In this document: one piece after another, positions 51,501 to 59,643 of the stretch | Layout of the letters: every line of letters starts with the position of its first letter | Numbering within the stretch: position 1 is the first letter of the stretch | From: PALSA-505 sp036501145 | GTDB taxonomy: Bacteria; Actinomycetota; Actinomycetes; Streptosporangiales; Streptosporangiaceae | DNA length: 64,000 nucleotides | Direction of reading: 5' to 3' | Assembly: GCA_036501145.1 (NCBI GenBank) | Contig: DASYAV010000249.1 | Span: 1-64,000 of the forward strand | Notes under the pieces: model-generated | Database searches by the model: none | Told to the model about the DNA's origin: nothing | The model's input: the letters and a program-made list of their open reading frames with translations, nothing else | Made by a program: the position numbers and the translations under genes

Positions 51501-52308
51501 CAACAACGTGAGCTATCACGGCGCCGACCTCACCGTCGTCTGGCAGAAGCCGGGCGGCACCAGGTACTACCCGGCCGCGCCGATGGGCTACTCGCTCTAC
51601 GTCAACGGACGGCTCGCGTTCAACACCGACCAGCTGGCCCATGTCACGTGGAACTCGCAGACCGGCCAGACCACCGTGCTCGGCGGCAGCTCCGCGCGCG
51701 TGCTCTTCGACACCCGCGCGCCGCTGGTGCCGGCCGACCAGATCGACCTGTCCGGCAACCCGCGGATGGTGGACATGCTGCAGAAGGCAGGCGACGACAT
51801 CTCTGGGCGGCAGGCTCAGGCACCCGACCTGGCCGAAGGGAAGACCGCCACCGCGTCGTTCACCACGACGGCCCCCGCGGCGCAGGCGACCAGCCCGGGC
51901 AACGCCGTGGACGGGTACACGATCAGCGGGCTGCCGGTGGTGTCCGGCTCCTACACCGGGACCAACCCGATCTGGGGCGACCTCGGCTCGCCGAACGCCC
52001 AGGACTGGCTGCAGGTCAACCTGGGCAAACCGACCCGCTTCGACGACGTGAAGGTGTACTTCTACAGCAACAAGGAGTTCGGTTTCGAAGGCGGCACCTA
52101 CCGGCAGCCGGCCAGCTACACGATCCAGTACTTCAACGGGTCGTCCTGGGTGGATGTGCCCGGCCAGGCGCACAGCCCGCAGGCCCCGGCGCCGAACTAC
52201 AACCAAATCACGTTCGCGCCGGTCCACGCCCGGCTGGTGCGGATCCTGGTCACCCCGATGACTGGGTACGCGGTAGGAATCAAGGAACTCCAGGTCTTCG
52301 GCCACTGA
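48571..52308 (+). CDS. Secreted (alpha/alpha)6 glycoside hydrolase with inserted LamG and C-terminal F5/8C domains
   Basis: This 1245-aa exported enzyme has a signal peptide to about residue 42 (GGPALAGG). A beta-sandwich N-domain (~60-330) leads to an (alpha/alpha)6 catalytic domain resembling MGH1-like / GH63-type hydrolases (YYRYWENRFNSF, WLSQGEESGCQAFHDN, YQYSEATTAAQEF, EWLGWNEDINGDNRF). The catalytic domain is interrupted at TKLWAP (~50235) by a ~230-residue LamG lectin (DYVNLPAG, WSHLAVTLSGNTGTLYVNG). It resumes at CPGKVFLQRDL (~50932). A discoidin/F5-8C domain closes the protein (~1085-1245). It should cleave a terminal glycan linkage outside the cell; the exact linkage is not readable. 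AAGGA lies 11 bp before the ATG, slightly far. Confidence 0.8.
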   Translation: MSRRLPHVLLRSRARSLPVVAGVCLAMTVSLGLAGGPALAGGPAAEPAGINPGAPPWAGSAHPVPAPPASYDPSRSMLQAIYNADVAAGGRSYWFDRLLARPYLPAAKDPTGSDSVLMTRGRALYMYTQNPAVLGFAAGGFGANGGGWAYQQPGSSGAPQNLYTISVSGGSLTENHAKRWQYPSYFSSVYARTGLSVAEKKFITYNDVAVTDLTLTNTGTSPTTVTLTAASPIAATASADGTELTGKVALRYGLSTIYPRMSGDGFTTSGTSLTRTVTLAPGTPVSLKVQLGAIAKELPGSLADYQRYRGYSPTTAWLTQMREYNQYWIANVPYIDLPDKNVEKIFYYRYWENRFNSFDGNIPGNDYQFPVDLEGALGYNNQISLSTPMRMQDLQWWRDPADSYGSWLSQGEESGCQAFHDNPGDTGNWDNTYEQWTGTQAWQDYLIHGGPKSVVRLLAKYAECDLEGTLAKFDTNHDNLIEYSSGTLPGNDGDPTAFKYYGTRPQDRTESSYQYSEATTAAQEFSYLGDRADAAKMNTIASNIRTAIMTKLWAPGPVTDSMPNSGQATGPRAPGKIGNAVKLAGTGDYVNLPAGIASGLSDFTISAWVNPAATTDWTRVFDFGTGTTDYMFLTVNAGGGPRFAITTSGGGGEQQLTSNTQLPLNTWSHLAVTLSGNTGTLYVNGTAVATNTNMTLHPSDLGNTTQDWIGRSEYGDPYLNATVDDFAIYNRALTASEIGALAGGQAAAGNVADYKFDEASGATALDSSGNGQNATITSPKTPTITCPGKVFLQRDLTTNNLICWKDQQNFTPYIDGVPPDTPTYTQGLRYYGDAKDFPIFPIYTADQADQAAAMKCATCSHGTNNFSNINATLQARLYSKAIRDYPTSYITPTMYRQLIEWLGWNEDINGDNRFPDNNEYYYNWNPKTKTYVRSSINDDVLGSYSWMMFQDIAGLQPRADSTVELWPIDMGYNHFTVNNVSYHGADLTVVWQKPGGTRYYPAAPMGYSLYVNGRLAFNTDQLAHVTWNSQTGQTTVLGGSSARVLFDTRAPLVPADQIDLSGNPRMVDMLQKAGDDISGRQAQAPDLAEGKTATASFTTTAPAAQATSPGNAVDGYTISGLPVVSGSYTGTNPIWGDLGSPNAQDWLQVNLGKPTRFDDVKVYFYSNKEFGFEGGTYRQPASYTIQYFNGSSWVDVPGQAHSPQAPAPNYNQITFAPVHARLVRILVTPMTGYAVGIKELQVFGH

Positions 52309-52311
52309 GCA

Positions 52312-52360
52312 CCCGCCGGCGGTCCCGGCACGGCCCCGCCCGGCCGGGACCGCCGGCGGG
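52312..52360. terminator. 18-bp perfect hairpin between convergent genes
   Basis: CCCGCCGGCGGTCCCGGC (52312-52329) and its exact complement (52343-52360) flank a 13-base loop. It fills the 61-bp space between the glycoside hydrolase stop and the stop of the convergent gene at 52370, and can terminate both. No T tract. Confidence 0.75.
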
Positions 52361-52369
52361 CGTGATCGT

Positions 52370-53032
52370 CTAGGCGCCGGGCAACTGGTAGGGCGGCACG
52401 GTCGCCGGGTACCGGGACTTGTACGGCTCCTCGTAGGGAGAGCGCCGGCCCTGCACGCCCAGCATCCGCTTGATCCGGGCTCCGCGGCTGGCGCGGTAGC
52501 TGGCGTCGTCCACGCACGCCCTGAGGTCGAGCGAGGTGTGCAGCCGCGAGTAGTTCCTCAGCGACTTCTTGTCCCGCTGCTCGTACCGCATCCCGGCGGC
52601 CGCGGCGAATGACGCCATGGCCTTGTCACTGAACCCTTCCTCTTCACCGGGCAGCCGCGCGGTCACCTTGCCGTCCGGGCCGCTGATGAAGGTCAGGTAG
52701 ACGGTGCCGGATGGCTTCGGCGCCGGCGGGCGGGCTTTCGCGCGCCGCGTCGGCAGCCGCCGCTGGCCGGGCTGGGCGGCGAGCGGGTTTGGCCGGTGGG
52801 TCAGCGGGTCCGCGGTCACCGCCATCCGGACCAGCACGCCGCCGGCGGGCGGTACCGGGATCGGCACTCGCATGCCGTCGGCGTCGATCAGCGCGGGGCC
52901 CTCCTCGTCGACGACCAGGGCGCCGTGCTGCCACCAGGACCGCGACGGCGCCCGGCCGAGCCCGGTCTGGTCGGTGCCCTCAGCGATCCGGTCACGCCAG
53001 TACCTGGGCAGCTCACAGCTCAGCACGAACAA
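52370..53032 (-). CDS. Conserved hypothetical protein
   Basis: This 220-aa soluble protein has no recognised domain. Notable segments are LFVLSCELPRYWRDRIAEGTDQTG at the start, SWWQHGALVVDEEGPALIDADGMRVPIPVPP in the middle, VYLTFISGPDGKVTARLPGEEEG and a basic Tyr/Arg-rich tail. The start is taken as TTG 53032 because GGAGG precedes it at eight bases; the open frame extends 31 codons further but without a site. No signal peptide or membrane helix. It ends at the strong hairpin and is divergent from the DUF1707 gene. Confidence 0.55.
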   Translation of the reverse strand: MFVLSCELPRYWRDRIAEGTDQTGLGRAPSRSWWQHGALVVDEEGPALIDADGMRVPIPVPPAGGVLVRMAVTADPLTHRPNPLAAQPGQRRLPTRRAKARPPAPKPSGTVYLTFISGPDGKVTARLPGEEEGFSDKAMASFAAAAGMRYEQRDKKSLRNYSRLHTSLDLRACVDDASYRASRGARIKRMLGVQGRRSPYEEPYKSRYPATVPPYQLPGA

Positions 53033-53260
53033 TGGCCTGACCTCCTTCCCGGCCTTCCGGGCAGCCTGCCACCTCCGGCACCTTACTGCCGCCGCGCGGA
53101 AACCCCGGCTGCTACCCATCAGCATGCCCGGCCGCGCCGCTTCAGCAGGCTTTCATACCTGGCGGCCACCCGGCCCGGCGCGGCCGGGTTGCCGTCCCGG
53201 AGAACGCGATATATCTTGCCTTTATCGGGGAAGCATCGCCGTTCGGGCATGGAGGGCTAG

Positions 53261-53806
53261 ATGGCCACGGAGCGGAACATTCGCGTCAGCGACGCCGACC
53301 GGGACGCGGTGGCCGCGCAGCTGCGCGAGCACTACGCACAGGGCCGGCTCACGCTCGACGAACTGAACGAACGGCTCGACCGGGCGTTCGCATCCAGGAC
53401 GAATTTCGAGCTCGCCGCCGTGACTTCGGACCTGCCGTACGCGGCTGCCCGCGGTGTGCTGCCGGCCGACAGAGTGCGGCAGGGCGGCCATCAGCGGTCC
53501 CGCGGCGATCAGCACCGTGACCAGCACGGGGGCCAGGGCTGGGCCGGGCCCGGGTGGGCCGGCGCCGGCGGGCACGGCGAACAGCGGGACCGGGGGCGCG
53601 GCTACGCCGCGTCGCTGCTCGGCGTCGTCATGGTCGCCTGTGCCTTCTTCTGCCTCCTGGTGCTGATGGCGGTCATGGGGTTCGGTTTCGGTTCCGGCCC
53701 GTCGGTGGTGGTCATCATCCTGGGTGCGCTCGCCGTGCTGCGGCGGCTGTTCGGGTTCGGGCGGCGCAAGTCGATGCCGGCCCGCCGCCGCGGCCGCCGC
53801 TGGTGA
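53261..53806 (+). CDS. DUF1707 (SHOCT-like) membrane protein
   Basis: This 181-aa protein has an N-terminal DUF1707 domain (residues 1-62: NIRVSDADRDAVAAQLREHYAQGRLTLDELNERLDRAFASRT ... TSDLP). A Gly/His-rich linker follows, then two transmembrane helices (~115-140 and ~143-160, LLGVVMVACAFFCLLVLMAVMGF and VVVIILGALAVL) and a strongly basic tail. DUF1707 is very common in actinomycetes, often attached to membrane helices. It probably works in membrane-linked regulation; no catalytic role is known. ATG start, monocistronic. Confidence 0.82.
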   Translation: MATERNIRVSDADRDAVAAQLREHYAQGRLTLDELNERLDRAFASRTNFELAAVTSDLPYAAARGVLPADRVRQGGHQRSRGDQHRDQHGGQGWAGPGWAGAGGHGEQRDRGRGYAASLLGVVMVACAFFCLLVLMAVMGFGFGSGPSVVVIILGALAVLRRLFGFGRRKSMPARRRGRRW

Positions 53807-53836
53807 CCGCTCGCGGCTGACCGCCGGGGTACCCGG

Positions 53837-55189
53837 TCAGGCGCTGCCGGGCATGCGCAGCGGAACGACCAGGTAGCGGAACCCCGGTGCCGCCCCCTCG
53901 CTCCCGGCGGTGTCCGGCTCCGCGTCCGGCTGACCGGGCTCACCGCCCTCGCCGTCACCGCCGGATTCCCCGGCCACCCAGCTGATCACCGCGGGCCGGG
54001 CGGACGTGGTGAACTCGAGCCTGATCCGGCCGGCCGGGCCGGCCCCCGTGGCGGCCCGGCCCGGCCCGGAAGCCTCGTCTGCGTCAGCACCGCCGCCCGG
54101 CTTGCCCGTGGCGTCCTGCCACGGGGTGGCCGCGGCGGTGAGCCCGTCGAGCAGGTAGAGCGGGTTGAAGGCGATCACCCGCTCGTCCCCGGTGAAGGCC
54201 GCGGGCACCCGCTCCACGGCACGGGCCTGGCCCTGGCTGCCCGCCTCGATGACGACCTCGCCGTCACCGAAGACCAGCCGGACCGGGCTGCCCCGCTCGG
54301 CAACCAGCGAGACGCGCCGCACCGCCTCGATCAACGGGGCCGGCGGCAGGTCCGCGCGCGAGCCGAATTCGGCGGGGAACCGTGAGGAGTACTTGATGAA
54401 CTCGCCGCCGAGCAGCCGGGTGGTCAGCCGGCGGCCGCCGCCCTCGAACCCGATCATCCCGTCGGTGGCGCGGCCCTGCTGGCCTGCGGCCTGCTCCCCC
54501 GCGTCGGCTGCGCCCTGGCCTGGCCCGCCCGGGCCGGCGTCCCGCAGCGCGATCGCGACCCGGCCGCCGGCCGTCATGGTGCGCGCCGCCTCGGCCAGCG
54601 CCCGGGCCGGGATCAGCGCGGTGGCGCGCAGGTCCGGCCGCGCCGGGCTCCACTGCAGTTCCCGGACGGCGAGCCGGTAGCGGTCGGTCGCGGCCAGCGT
54701 GATGGTCTCCCCCTCGATCTGCGCGTACACCCCGGTCAGCATGGGCAGCGTGTCGTCCTTGCTGGCCGAGGGGACCACCTGGCTCACCGCGGCGGCGAGG
54801 TGCACACCCTCGACCGTGCCTGCCGACGGCGGCAGCTCGGGCAGCGACGGGTACTCCTCGACCGGCAGCTTGACCAGCGTAAACTCGGCGGAGCCGCAGG
54901 TCAGCCGGACGGAATCAACGTCGTCCTCGAATTCAGCCGAGGCCCCGGACAGGCTGCGGGTGATCTCGGCGAGCAGACGGCCGGGCACGAGGGCGGTGCC
55001 CGGCTCCAGCACCTCGGCGCCCACCTCGGCGCGCGCGGACACGTCGTAGTCGAAGCAGGACAGCGCCAGCCCGCCGGCCGCGTCCAGCAGCATGCCGGAC
55101 AGCACCGGCACCACGGGGCGGGCCGGCAGCGCGCGTGCCACCCAGGCCACCGCCTCGGCCAGCGCGTCCCGGTCAATCCGGAATTTCAT
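53837..55189 (-). CDS. DNA polymerase III beta-clamp paralogue (DnaN-like)
   Basis: This 450-aa protein has the three clamp domains in order. Domain 1 starts MKFRIDRDALAEAVAWVARALPARPVVPVLSGML, domain 2 has ASKDDTLPMLTGVYAQI and AATDRYRLAVREL, and domain 3 has GDERVIAFNPLYLLDGL. It ends in VVPLRMPG, the usual clamp end. Gly/Ala/Gln-rich insertions break domains 2-3 (~220-245 and ~355-395) and the last strand (~415-440). The true dnaN sits in the dnaA-dnaN-recF cluster, which is not here. This should be the second clamp seen in several actinomycetes (from memory). Role in repair or development is inference. Divergent from the NERD gene. Confidence 0.86.
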   Translation of the reverse strand: MKFRIDRDALAEAVAWVARALPARPVVPVLSGMLLDAAGGLALSCFDYDVSARAEVGAEVLEPGTALVPGRLLAEITRSLSGASAEFEDDVDSVRLTCGSAEFTLVKLPVEEYPSLPELPPSAGTVEGVHLAAAVSQVVPSASKDDTLPMLTGVYAQIEGETITLAATDRYRLAVRELQWSPARPDLRATALIPARALAEAARTMTAGGRVAIALRDAGPGGPGQGAADAGEQAAGQQGRATDGMIGFEGGGRRLTTRLLGGEFIKYSSRFPAEFGSRADLPPAPLIEAVRRVSLVAERGSPVRLVFGDGEVVIEAGSQGQARAVERVPAAFTGDERVIAFNPLYLLDGLTAAATPWQDATGKPGGGADADEASGPGRAATGAGPAGRIRLEFTTSARPAVISWVAGESGGDGEGGEPGQPDAEPDTAGSEGAAPGFRYLVVPLRMPGSA

Positions 55190-55336
55190 ACCGCGATCCT
55201 GGCACGTGCCTCTGACAGTCTGCCGTTTCGCCCAGGCGTTCGGGTTGGGCGGCGGACTTGCTGGCCCGGCCGCCCCAGGGGCCCGCCGGCGTACCGGATT
55301 AAACTAGCCGTAACCACTTGGCGACAGGATGCTGCG

Positions 55337-56412
55337 TTGAGCGCTCTCACGGTGCGGGTGTGGCGGCGGTACGGCCAGGTGCGGCTGTACGTGTCCGCGG
55401 GCGACCGGGAGATCGGCTGGTACGACCCGCGCACCGGCCGGTTCCTGCTGACCGAGCAGGACCTGGCCGCGCGGTTCTGGGCGGTCGCGCTGGCCGAGTG
55501 TGACCGGCTGCTCAGCGCCGGGAAGCTCACCGAGCGGGTGCTGCCAGCCGACCTACCGCCAGCCGGGGCGCAGCCACCGGCCCAGGGGCCGCCACCGGCC
55601 CAGGGGCCGCGACCGGCCGAGTCTGGGTCACAGGCGGCCGGGCCGCTGGTCCGGTCCCCCCGGACCGGGGATCGCCCGGCCCGGCCACCGGCCGCCGGGG
55701 AGAAGGAGCCACCTCCGGCGGCGAGGGCCGCGCCGGATCCGGGAAATGACCACTGGACCGTCCGGGATCCCTCCTTGGACGACCTCGCCACCGCCGCGCC
55801 CGGATCGGCGGCGCAGGCGCACGCCGCCGAGCTGCGCCGCCGTCACCGGGTGCTGGCCGTAGCCGCCCGGCTGGTCGGTGCGCGGACCACGGAACGCTCG
55901 TTCGCCATCGGCGTGAAGGGCGAGCGTGCGGTCGGCCGCAGGCTCAACCGGTGGGCGGCCGCCGCGGGCTGGCAGGTGCTGCACGCGGTGCCCGTCGGCG
56001 AGCGCGGCACCGACATCGATCACGTGGTCATCGGCCCGTTCGGCGTGGTCACGGTCAACACCAAGACCACGTCCACCTCCGTGTGGGTGGGCGAATTCGG
56101 CATGGTGGTTGGCCGCACGAAGGTGGACTACCTGCACAAGTCGCGGGCCGAGGGACGGCGTGCCGCCCAGTTGCTGTCCCGGGCGGCCGGCTGGCAGGTG
56201 CCGGTCCGGCCGGCCATCGTGTTCGTCGGCGCCCGCCGGTTCACCCCCGGCGGGGCGGGCCCACGGACGTCGCGGTGCTGCCCTCACCGCGGGCGCTGCA
56301 CCGGTGGCTGCGCAAGCAGCCCGGCGCGCTGGATCCCGGCCAGCTGGCCGCGGTGTACGCCGCCGCCCGGCGGCCCAGCACCTGGCAGCGCCCGCAGCAG
56401 CGGCGCCGCTGA
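55337..56412 (+). pseudogene. NERD-domain (nuclease-related) protein, frameshifted near the 3' end
   Basis: An N-terminal conserved segment (RVWRRYGQVRLYVSAGDREIGWYD, ~1-75) and a Pro-rich PAQGP linker lead to the NERD domain (~190-305: FAIGVKGERAVGRRL, GTDIDHVVIGPFGVVTVNTKTT, WQVPVRPAIVFVG). After ~56250 the frame loses homology. The +1-shifted frame continues with TDVAVLPSPRALHRWLRKQ and stops at 56412, the normal family end. So one indel lies in the G/C-rich stretch at 56240-56265. The unshifted frame runs on to 56620. Start TTG 55337 has AGGA upstream. The nuclease activity is only suggested by the family name. Confidence 0.75.
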
Positions 56413-56501
56413 CCGCGCGGACACTTACCCGTGCCGGGACACCACACAGTGCCCGTCCCACCGAAGGGCTGGGCCGGGCCCGGGCGGGCCTGGCGGGCCG
56501 G

Positions 56502-56762
56502 TCAGACCATGCCGGGCGGGGCGGAGTCCAGCGCCAGCTCGATCGCCTTGGCCAGCGCCCGCGCGGACTCGGCGGTCAGCTCCACCGCGACCCGGGCGGC
56601 CGGGCCCTGCGCCGGGTTGAGGAAATCGATGTTGAGCGTGTGCTCCGCGGGCGCGTGCACCGGGTGGTCGAAGTAGACGGTAGCGTCGGTCAGCCCGAAC
56701 CAGCCCGCCGAACCCTTGCCGCTCCCGGTGACTGCGAGCTTCTCGGTGAGGTATGTGCACAT
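56502..56762 (-). CDS. Small DUF6295-like protein
   Basis: This 86-aa protein contains LTEKLAVTGSGKGSAGWFGL, TVYFDHPVHAPAEHTLNIDF and ELTAESARALAKAIELAL. The sequence matches, from memory, the DUF6295 family of actinomycetes; function is unknown. The PVHAPAEH segment could bind metal. GGGAGC precedes the ATG. It lies 14 bp downstream of the dienelactone hydrolase gene, so the two form an operon. Confidence 0.72.
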   Translation of the reverse strand: MCTYLTEKLAVTGSGKGSAGWFGLTDATVYFDHPVHAPAEHTLNIDFLNPAQGPAARVAVELTAESARALAKAIELALDSAPPGMV

Positions 56763-56776
56763 GGTTGCGCTCCCGT

Positions 56777-57520
56777 TCAGCCGGCCAGGTACTTGCCGTA
56801 CCAGTTCCAGATCTGCTGCCAGCCGTCGTTGGCCGCCTCCGGACGGTAGGCGGGCCGGTCCACCGCGAAGAACGCGTGCCCGGCGCCCGGGTAGGTGTGG
56901 AACTCGTGCGTCTTGCCCAGCCGGGTGAGCTCCTTTTCCAGCTCGTCCACCTGCTCCGGCGAGGGGTGCTGGTCTTCCTCCCCGAACAGCCCGAGCAGCG
57001 GGCAGGACAGGTTCTCGGCCAGGTGGATGATCGGGCCGACCTTCAGCGGCATGCCCTCGGGCGGGGTGCCAACCACGAAGGCGCCGTAGCAGTCCACGGC
57101 GGCGTCGAGCGGCAGGCTGCACGCGGCCAGGAACGACTGCCGCCCGCCGGAGCAGTAGCCGATCACCCCGACCTTGCCGTTCGACGTGGGCATCGCGCGC
57201 AGGTACTTCGCGGCGCCGTCCACGTCGCCGACCAGCCGCTCGTCCGGCACGCCGCCCTGGGCGCGGGCGGCCGCCGCGGCGTCGTCAGGACTGGCTCCCG
57301 GCGCCTCGCGGTGGTACAGGTTCGGGCACAGCGCCGCGTAACCGTGCACCGCGAACGTCCGGGTGATCTCCTTGGTCTGCTCGTCGTAGCCCGGCATGTG
57401 GTGGATCACCACGACGCTGCCGAACGGGCCGGGGCCCAGTGGCCGGGCGAGGTAAGCCTCGATCACGTCACCGCCGGCCCCAGTGATGCCTACGGTCTCC
57501 GCCATTATTGCGTCGTACAT
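56777..57520 (-). CDS. Dienelactone hydrolase family protein
   Basis: This 247-aa alpha/beta hydrolase has a Cys nucleophile: VIGYCSGGRQSFLAA (GxCxGG), Asp in the FGEEDQHPSP region and His in PGAGHAFFAVDRP, the DLH triad. DLHs open lactone rings, such as those from aromatic ring cleavage, or act on other esters. No aromatic pathway genes are nearby, so the substrate is open. The ATG at 57520 follows GGAAGGA with eight-base spacing. Divergent from the aldo-keto reductase gene. Confidence 0.88.
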   Translation of the reverse strand: MYDAIMAETVGITGAGGDVIEAYLARPLGPGPFGSVVVIHHMPGYDEQTKEITRTFAVHGYAALCPNLYHREAPGASPDDAAAAARAQGGVPDERLVGDVDGAAKYLRAMPTSNGKVGVIGYCSGGRQSFLAACSLPLDAAVDCYGAFVVGTPPEGMPLKVGPIIHLAENLSCPLLGLFGEEDQHPSPEQVDELEKELTRLGKTHEFHTYPGAGHAFFAVDRPAYRPEAANDGWQQIWNWYGKYLAG

Positions 57521-57743
57521 CAAGCACGTCCTTCCATGAGCGGCCGGTATCCCTGGGCGACCGGGGGTGCTGGCAATCGCGTTCTGGCAACCGGCCCTTA
57601 TCTTGCCAGGCCCGGTCCCGGCCCGAGCAGGCCTCCCCAGGTAACCCGCTCCGCGGGCACGATTGGCCCGGTGAGAGGCTGTCCCAGTGGCACGTGCGGC
57701 ACCGGTGCGGCCGTGCCGGTATGACTCCAGGCGCGAAAGGCGG

Positions 57744-58811
57744 ATGACGTTGCCCTACACGGCGGACGCACAAGGCTGGACCTCGCTGACCTACACGGCG
57801 GCCGAAGACCGGTACCAGCAGATCCCCTACCGGCGCTGCGGGCGCAGCGGCGTCCGGCTCCCCGAGATCTCGCTCGGGCTGTGGCACAACTTCGGCGACG
57901 AGCAGCCCATCGCCACCCAGCGGGCGATCCTGCGGCGCGCGTTCGACCTCGGCGTCACACACTTCGACCTGGCCAACAATTACGGGCCCCACTATGGAAG
58001 CGCGGAGATCAACTTCGGCCGGCTCTTCCGCGAGGACTTCCGCCCGTACCGGGACGAGCTGATCATCTCGACGAAGGCCGGCTACGACATGTGGCCCGGG
58101 CCCTACGGCGAGTGGGGGTCCCGCAAGTACCTGCTGGCCAGCCTGGACCAGTCGCTGGCCAGGATGGGCCTGGACTACGTGGACATCTTCTACAGCCACC
58201 GGTTCGACCCGGACACGCCGCTGGAGGAGACGATGGGCGCGCTGGACACCGCGGTCCGGTCCGGCAAGGCACTGTACGCGGGCATCTCCTCCTACTCCGC
58301 CGAGCGGACCGAGGAGGCGGCCAGGATCGCCCGGCAACTGGGCACGCCGGTGCTCATCCACCAGCCCTCGTACTCGATGCTGAACCGGTGGATCGAAGGC
58401 GGCCTGCTGGACGTGCTGGAGCGCGAGGGCATCGGCTGCATCCCGTTCTCCCCGCTGGCCCAGGGTGTGCTCACCGGCAAATACCTCGACGGCATCCCGG
58501 CGGGCTCACGGGCCAGCCGGGACTCCTCGCTGTCGGCCGACCAGATCGGCGAGCGCACGCTCGGGCACGTGCGGGCACTGGGTGAGATCGCCCGCCAGCG
58601 CGGCCAGTCGCTGGCCCAGCTCGCGCTGGCCTGGACGCTGCGGGACAAGCGGGTCACCTCGGCGCTGATCGGTGCCAGCAGCGTGGCCCAGCTCGAGGAG
58701 AACCTGGCCGCCGCCGGGAACACCGGTTTCACCAGCGAGGAACTCGCCGCCATCGACCGCGACGCGGTGGAGGCCGGCATCAACCTGTGGGCTGCCTCCA
58801 GCGCCAGGTAA
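57744..58811 (+). CDS. Aldo/keto reductase, GpR/YghZ type
   Basis: This 355-aa NADPH-dependent reductase resembles E. coli L-glyceraldehyde-3-phosphate reductase YghZ. The catalytic tetrad is Asp and Tyr in THFDLANNYGPHYGSAE, Lys in LIISTKAGYDMWPGPYG and His in DIFYSHRFDPDTP. YghZ-specific are RYQQIPYRRCGRSGVRLP at the start and WIEGGLLDVLEREGIGCIPFSPLAQG. It probably detoxifies aldehydes such as methylglyoxal (family knowledge). AAAGGCGG precedes the ATG. It forms a two-gene operon with the next EEP-family gene, 12 bp apart. Confidence 0.9.
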   Translation: MTLPYTADAQGWTSLTYTAAEDRYQQIPYRRCGRSGVRLPEISLGLWHNFGDEQPIATQRAILRRAFDLGVTHFDLANNYGPHYGSAEINFGRLFREDFRPYRDELIISTKAGYDMWPGPYGEWGSRKYLLASLDQSLARMGLDYVDIFYSHRFDPDTPLEETMGALDTAVRSGKALYAGISSYSAERTEEAARIARQLGTPVLIHQPSYSMLNRWIEGGLLDVLEREGIGCIPFSPLAQGVLTGKYLDGIPAGSRASRDSSLSADQIGERTLGHVRALGEIARQRGQSLAQLALAWTLRDKRVTSALIGASSVAQLEENLAAAGNTGFTSEELAAIDRDAVEAGINLWAASSAR

Positions 58812-58823
58812 CCAGGAGTCCAG

Positions 58824-59567
58824 GTGACCACGGTCACCGTGATGACGTTCAACATTCACCACGGGCAGGGCACCGACGGCGTCCTGGACCTGGCCCGGAT
58901 TGCCCGCGTGATCAAGACCGGCGGCACCGGCATCGCCGGCCTGCAGGAGGTGGACCGCCACTACGGCGCGCGCAGCAACTGGGCCGACCAGGCCGCCGGG
59001 CTGGCTGCGCTGCTCGGCTGGCAGGTGGCGTACGGCGCCAACATCGACCGCGACCCGCCCGCGCCGGGGGGACCGCGCGTCCAGTACGGCAATGCCGTCC
59101 TGTCGCGTTACCCGATTGCCCACTGGCAGAACACCCACCTGCCCGGGTCCGCCGGCGCGGAGCAGCGCGGCCTGCTGCACGCCCAGATAGCCGTGCCTGG
59201 CGTCCCGCTGCACGTCTATGTCACGCATCTTGACGCGTTTTCCCCGGCTGACCGGGTCCAGCAGGCCCGGCAGGTCGTGGCGCTGGTGGACGGGAACTGT
59301 CCCGCTGTGCTGCTCGGCGACTTCAACGCACGCCCGGATGCGCCGGAGATCGGCACGCTACGAGGGGCGCTGACGGACACCTGGACGGCGGCCGCCGGCG
59401 GCGACCCGATGGCCACGCCGCCCGCCGGGGCACCGGCGGCACGCATCGACTACATCTTCACCAGCCGGCGGCTGGCTGCGGCCTGGACACGTGTCGGCAC
59501 CGCCGATCCCGCCGCGTCGGACCACGCGCCCGTGCTGAGCCGGCTAACCCTCGCCGCCAGCCGTTAA
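58824..59567 (+). CDS. Endonuclease/exonuclease/phosphatase (EEP) family hydrolase
   Basis: This 247-aa metal-dependent phosphodiesterase has all EEP motifs in order: MTFNIHHGQG, GLQEVDRHYG (Glu for Mg2+), YVTHLDAF, LLGDFNARPD (Asp/Asn), IDYIFTSRRL and ASDHAPVLSRL (catalytic Asp-His). No signal peptide, so cytoplasmic. Family members cleave DNA, sphingomyelin, or inositol phosphates; the substrate here is unknown. GTG start with AGGAG five bases upstream, 12 bp after the reductase stop. Confidence 0.88.
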   Translation: MTTVTVMTFNIHHGQGTDGVLDLARIARVIKTGGTGIAGLQEVDRHYGARSNWADQAAGLAALLGWQVAYGANIDRDPPAPGGPRVQYGNAVLSRYPIAHWQNTHLPGSAGAEQRGLLHAQIAVPGVPLHVYVTHLDAFSPADRVQQARQVVALVDGNCPAVLLGDFNARPDAPEIGTLRGALTDTWTAAAGGDPMATPPAGAPAARIDYIFTSRRLAAAWTRVGTADPAASDHAPVLSRLTLAASR

Positions 59568-59643
59568 CGGCCAGGGCGAAGCAGCGATATGGGCGCCCCC
59601 GGCGTCATTAGCACGTGACGATTTCCGGACAAAGGAGATTCAC

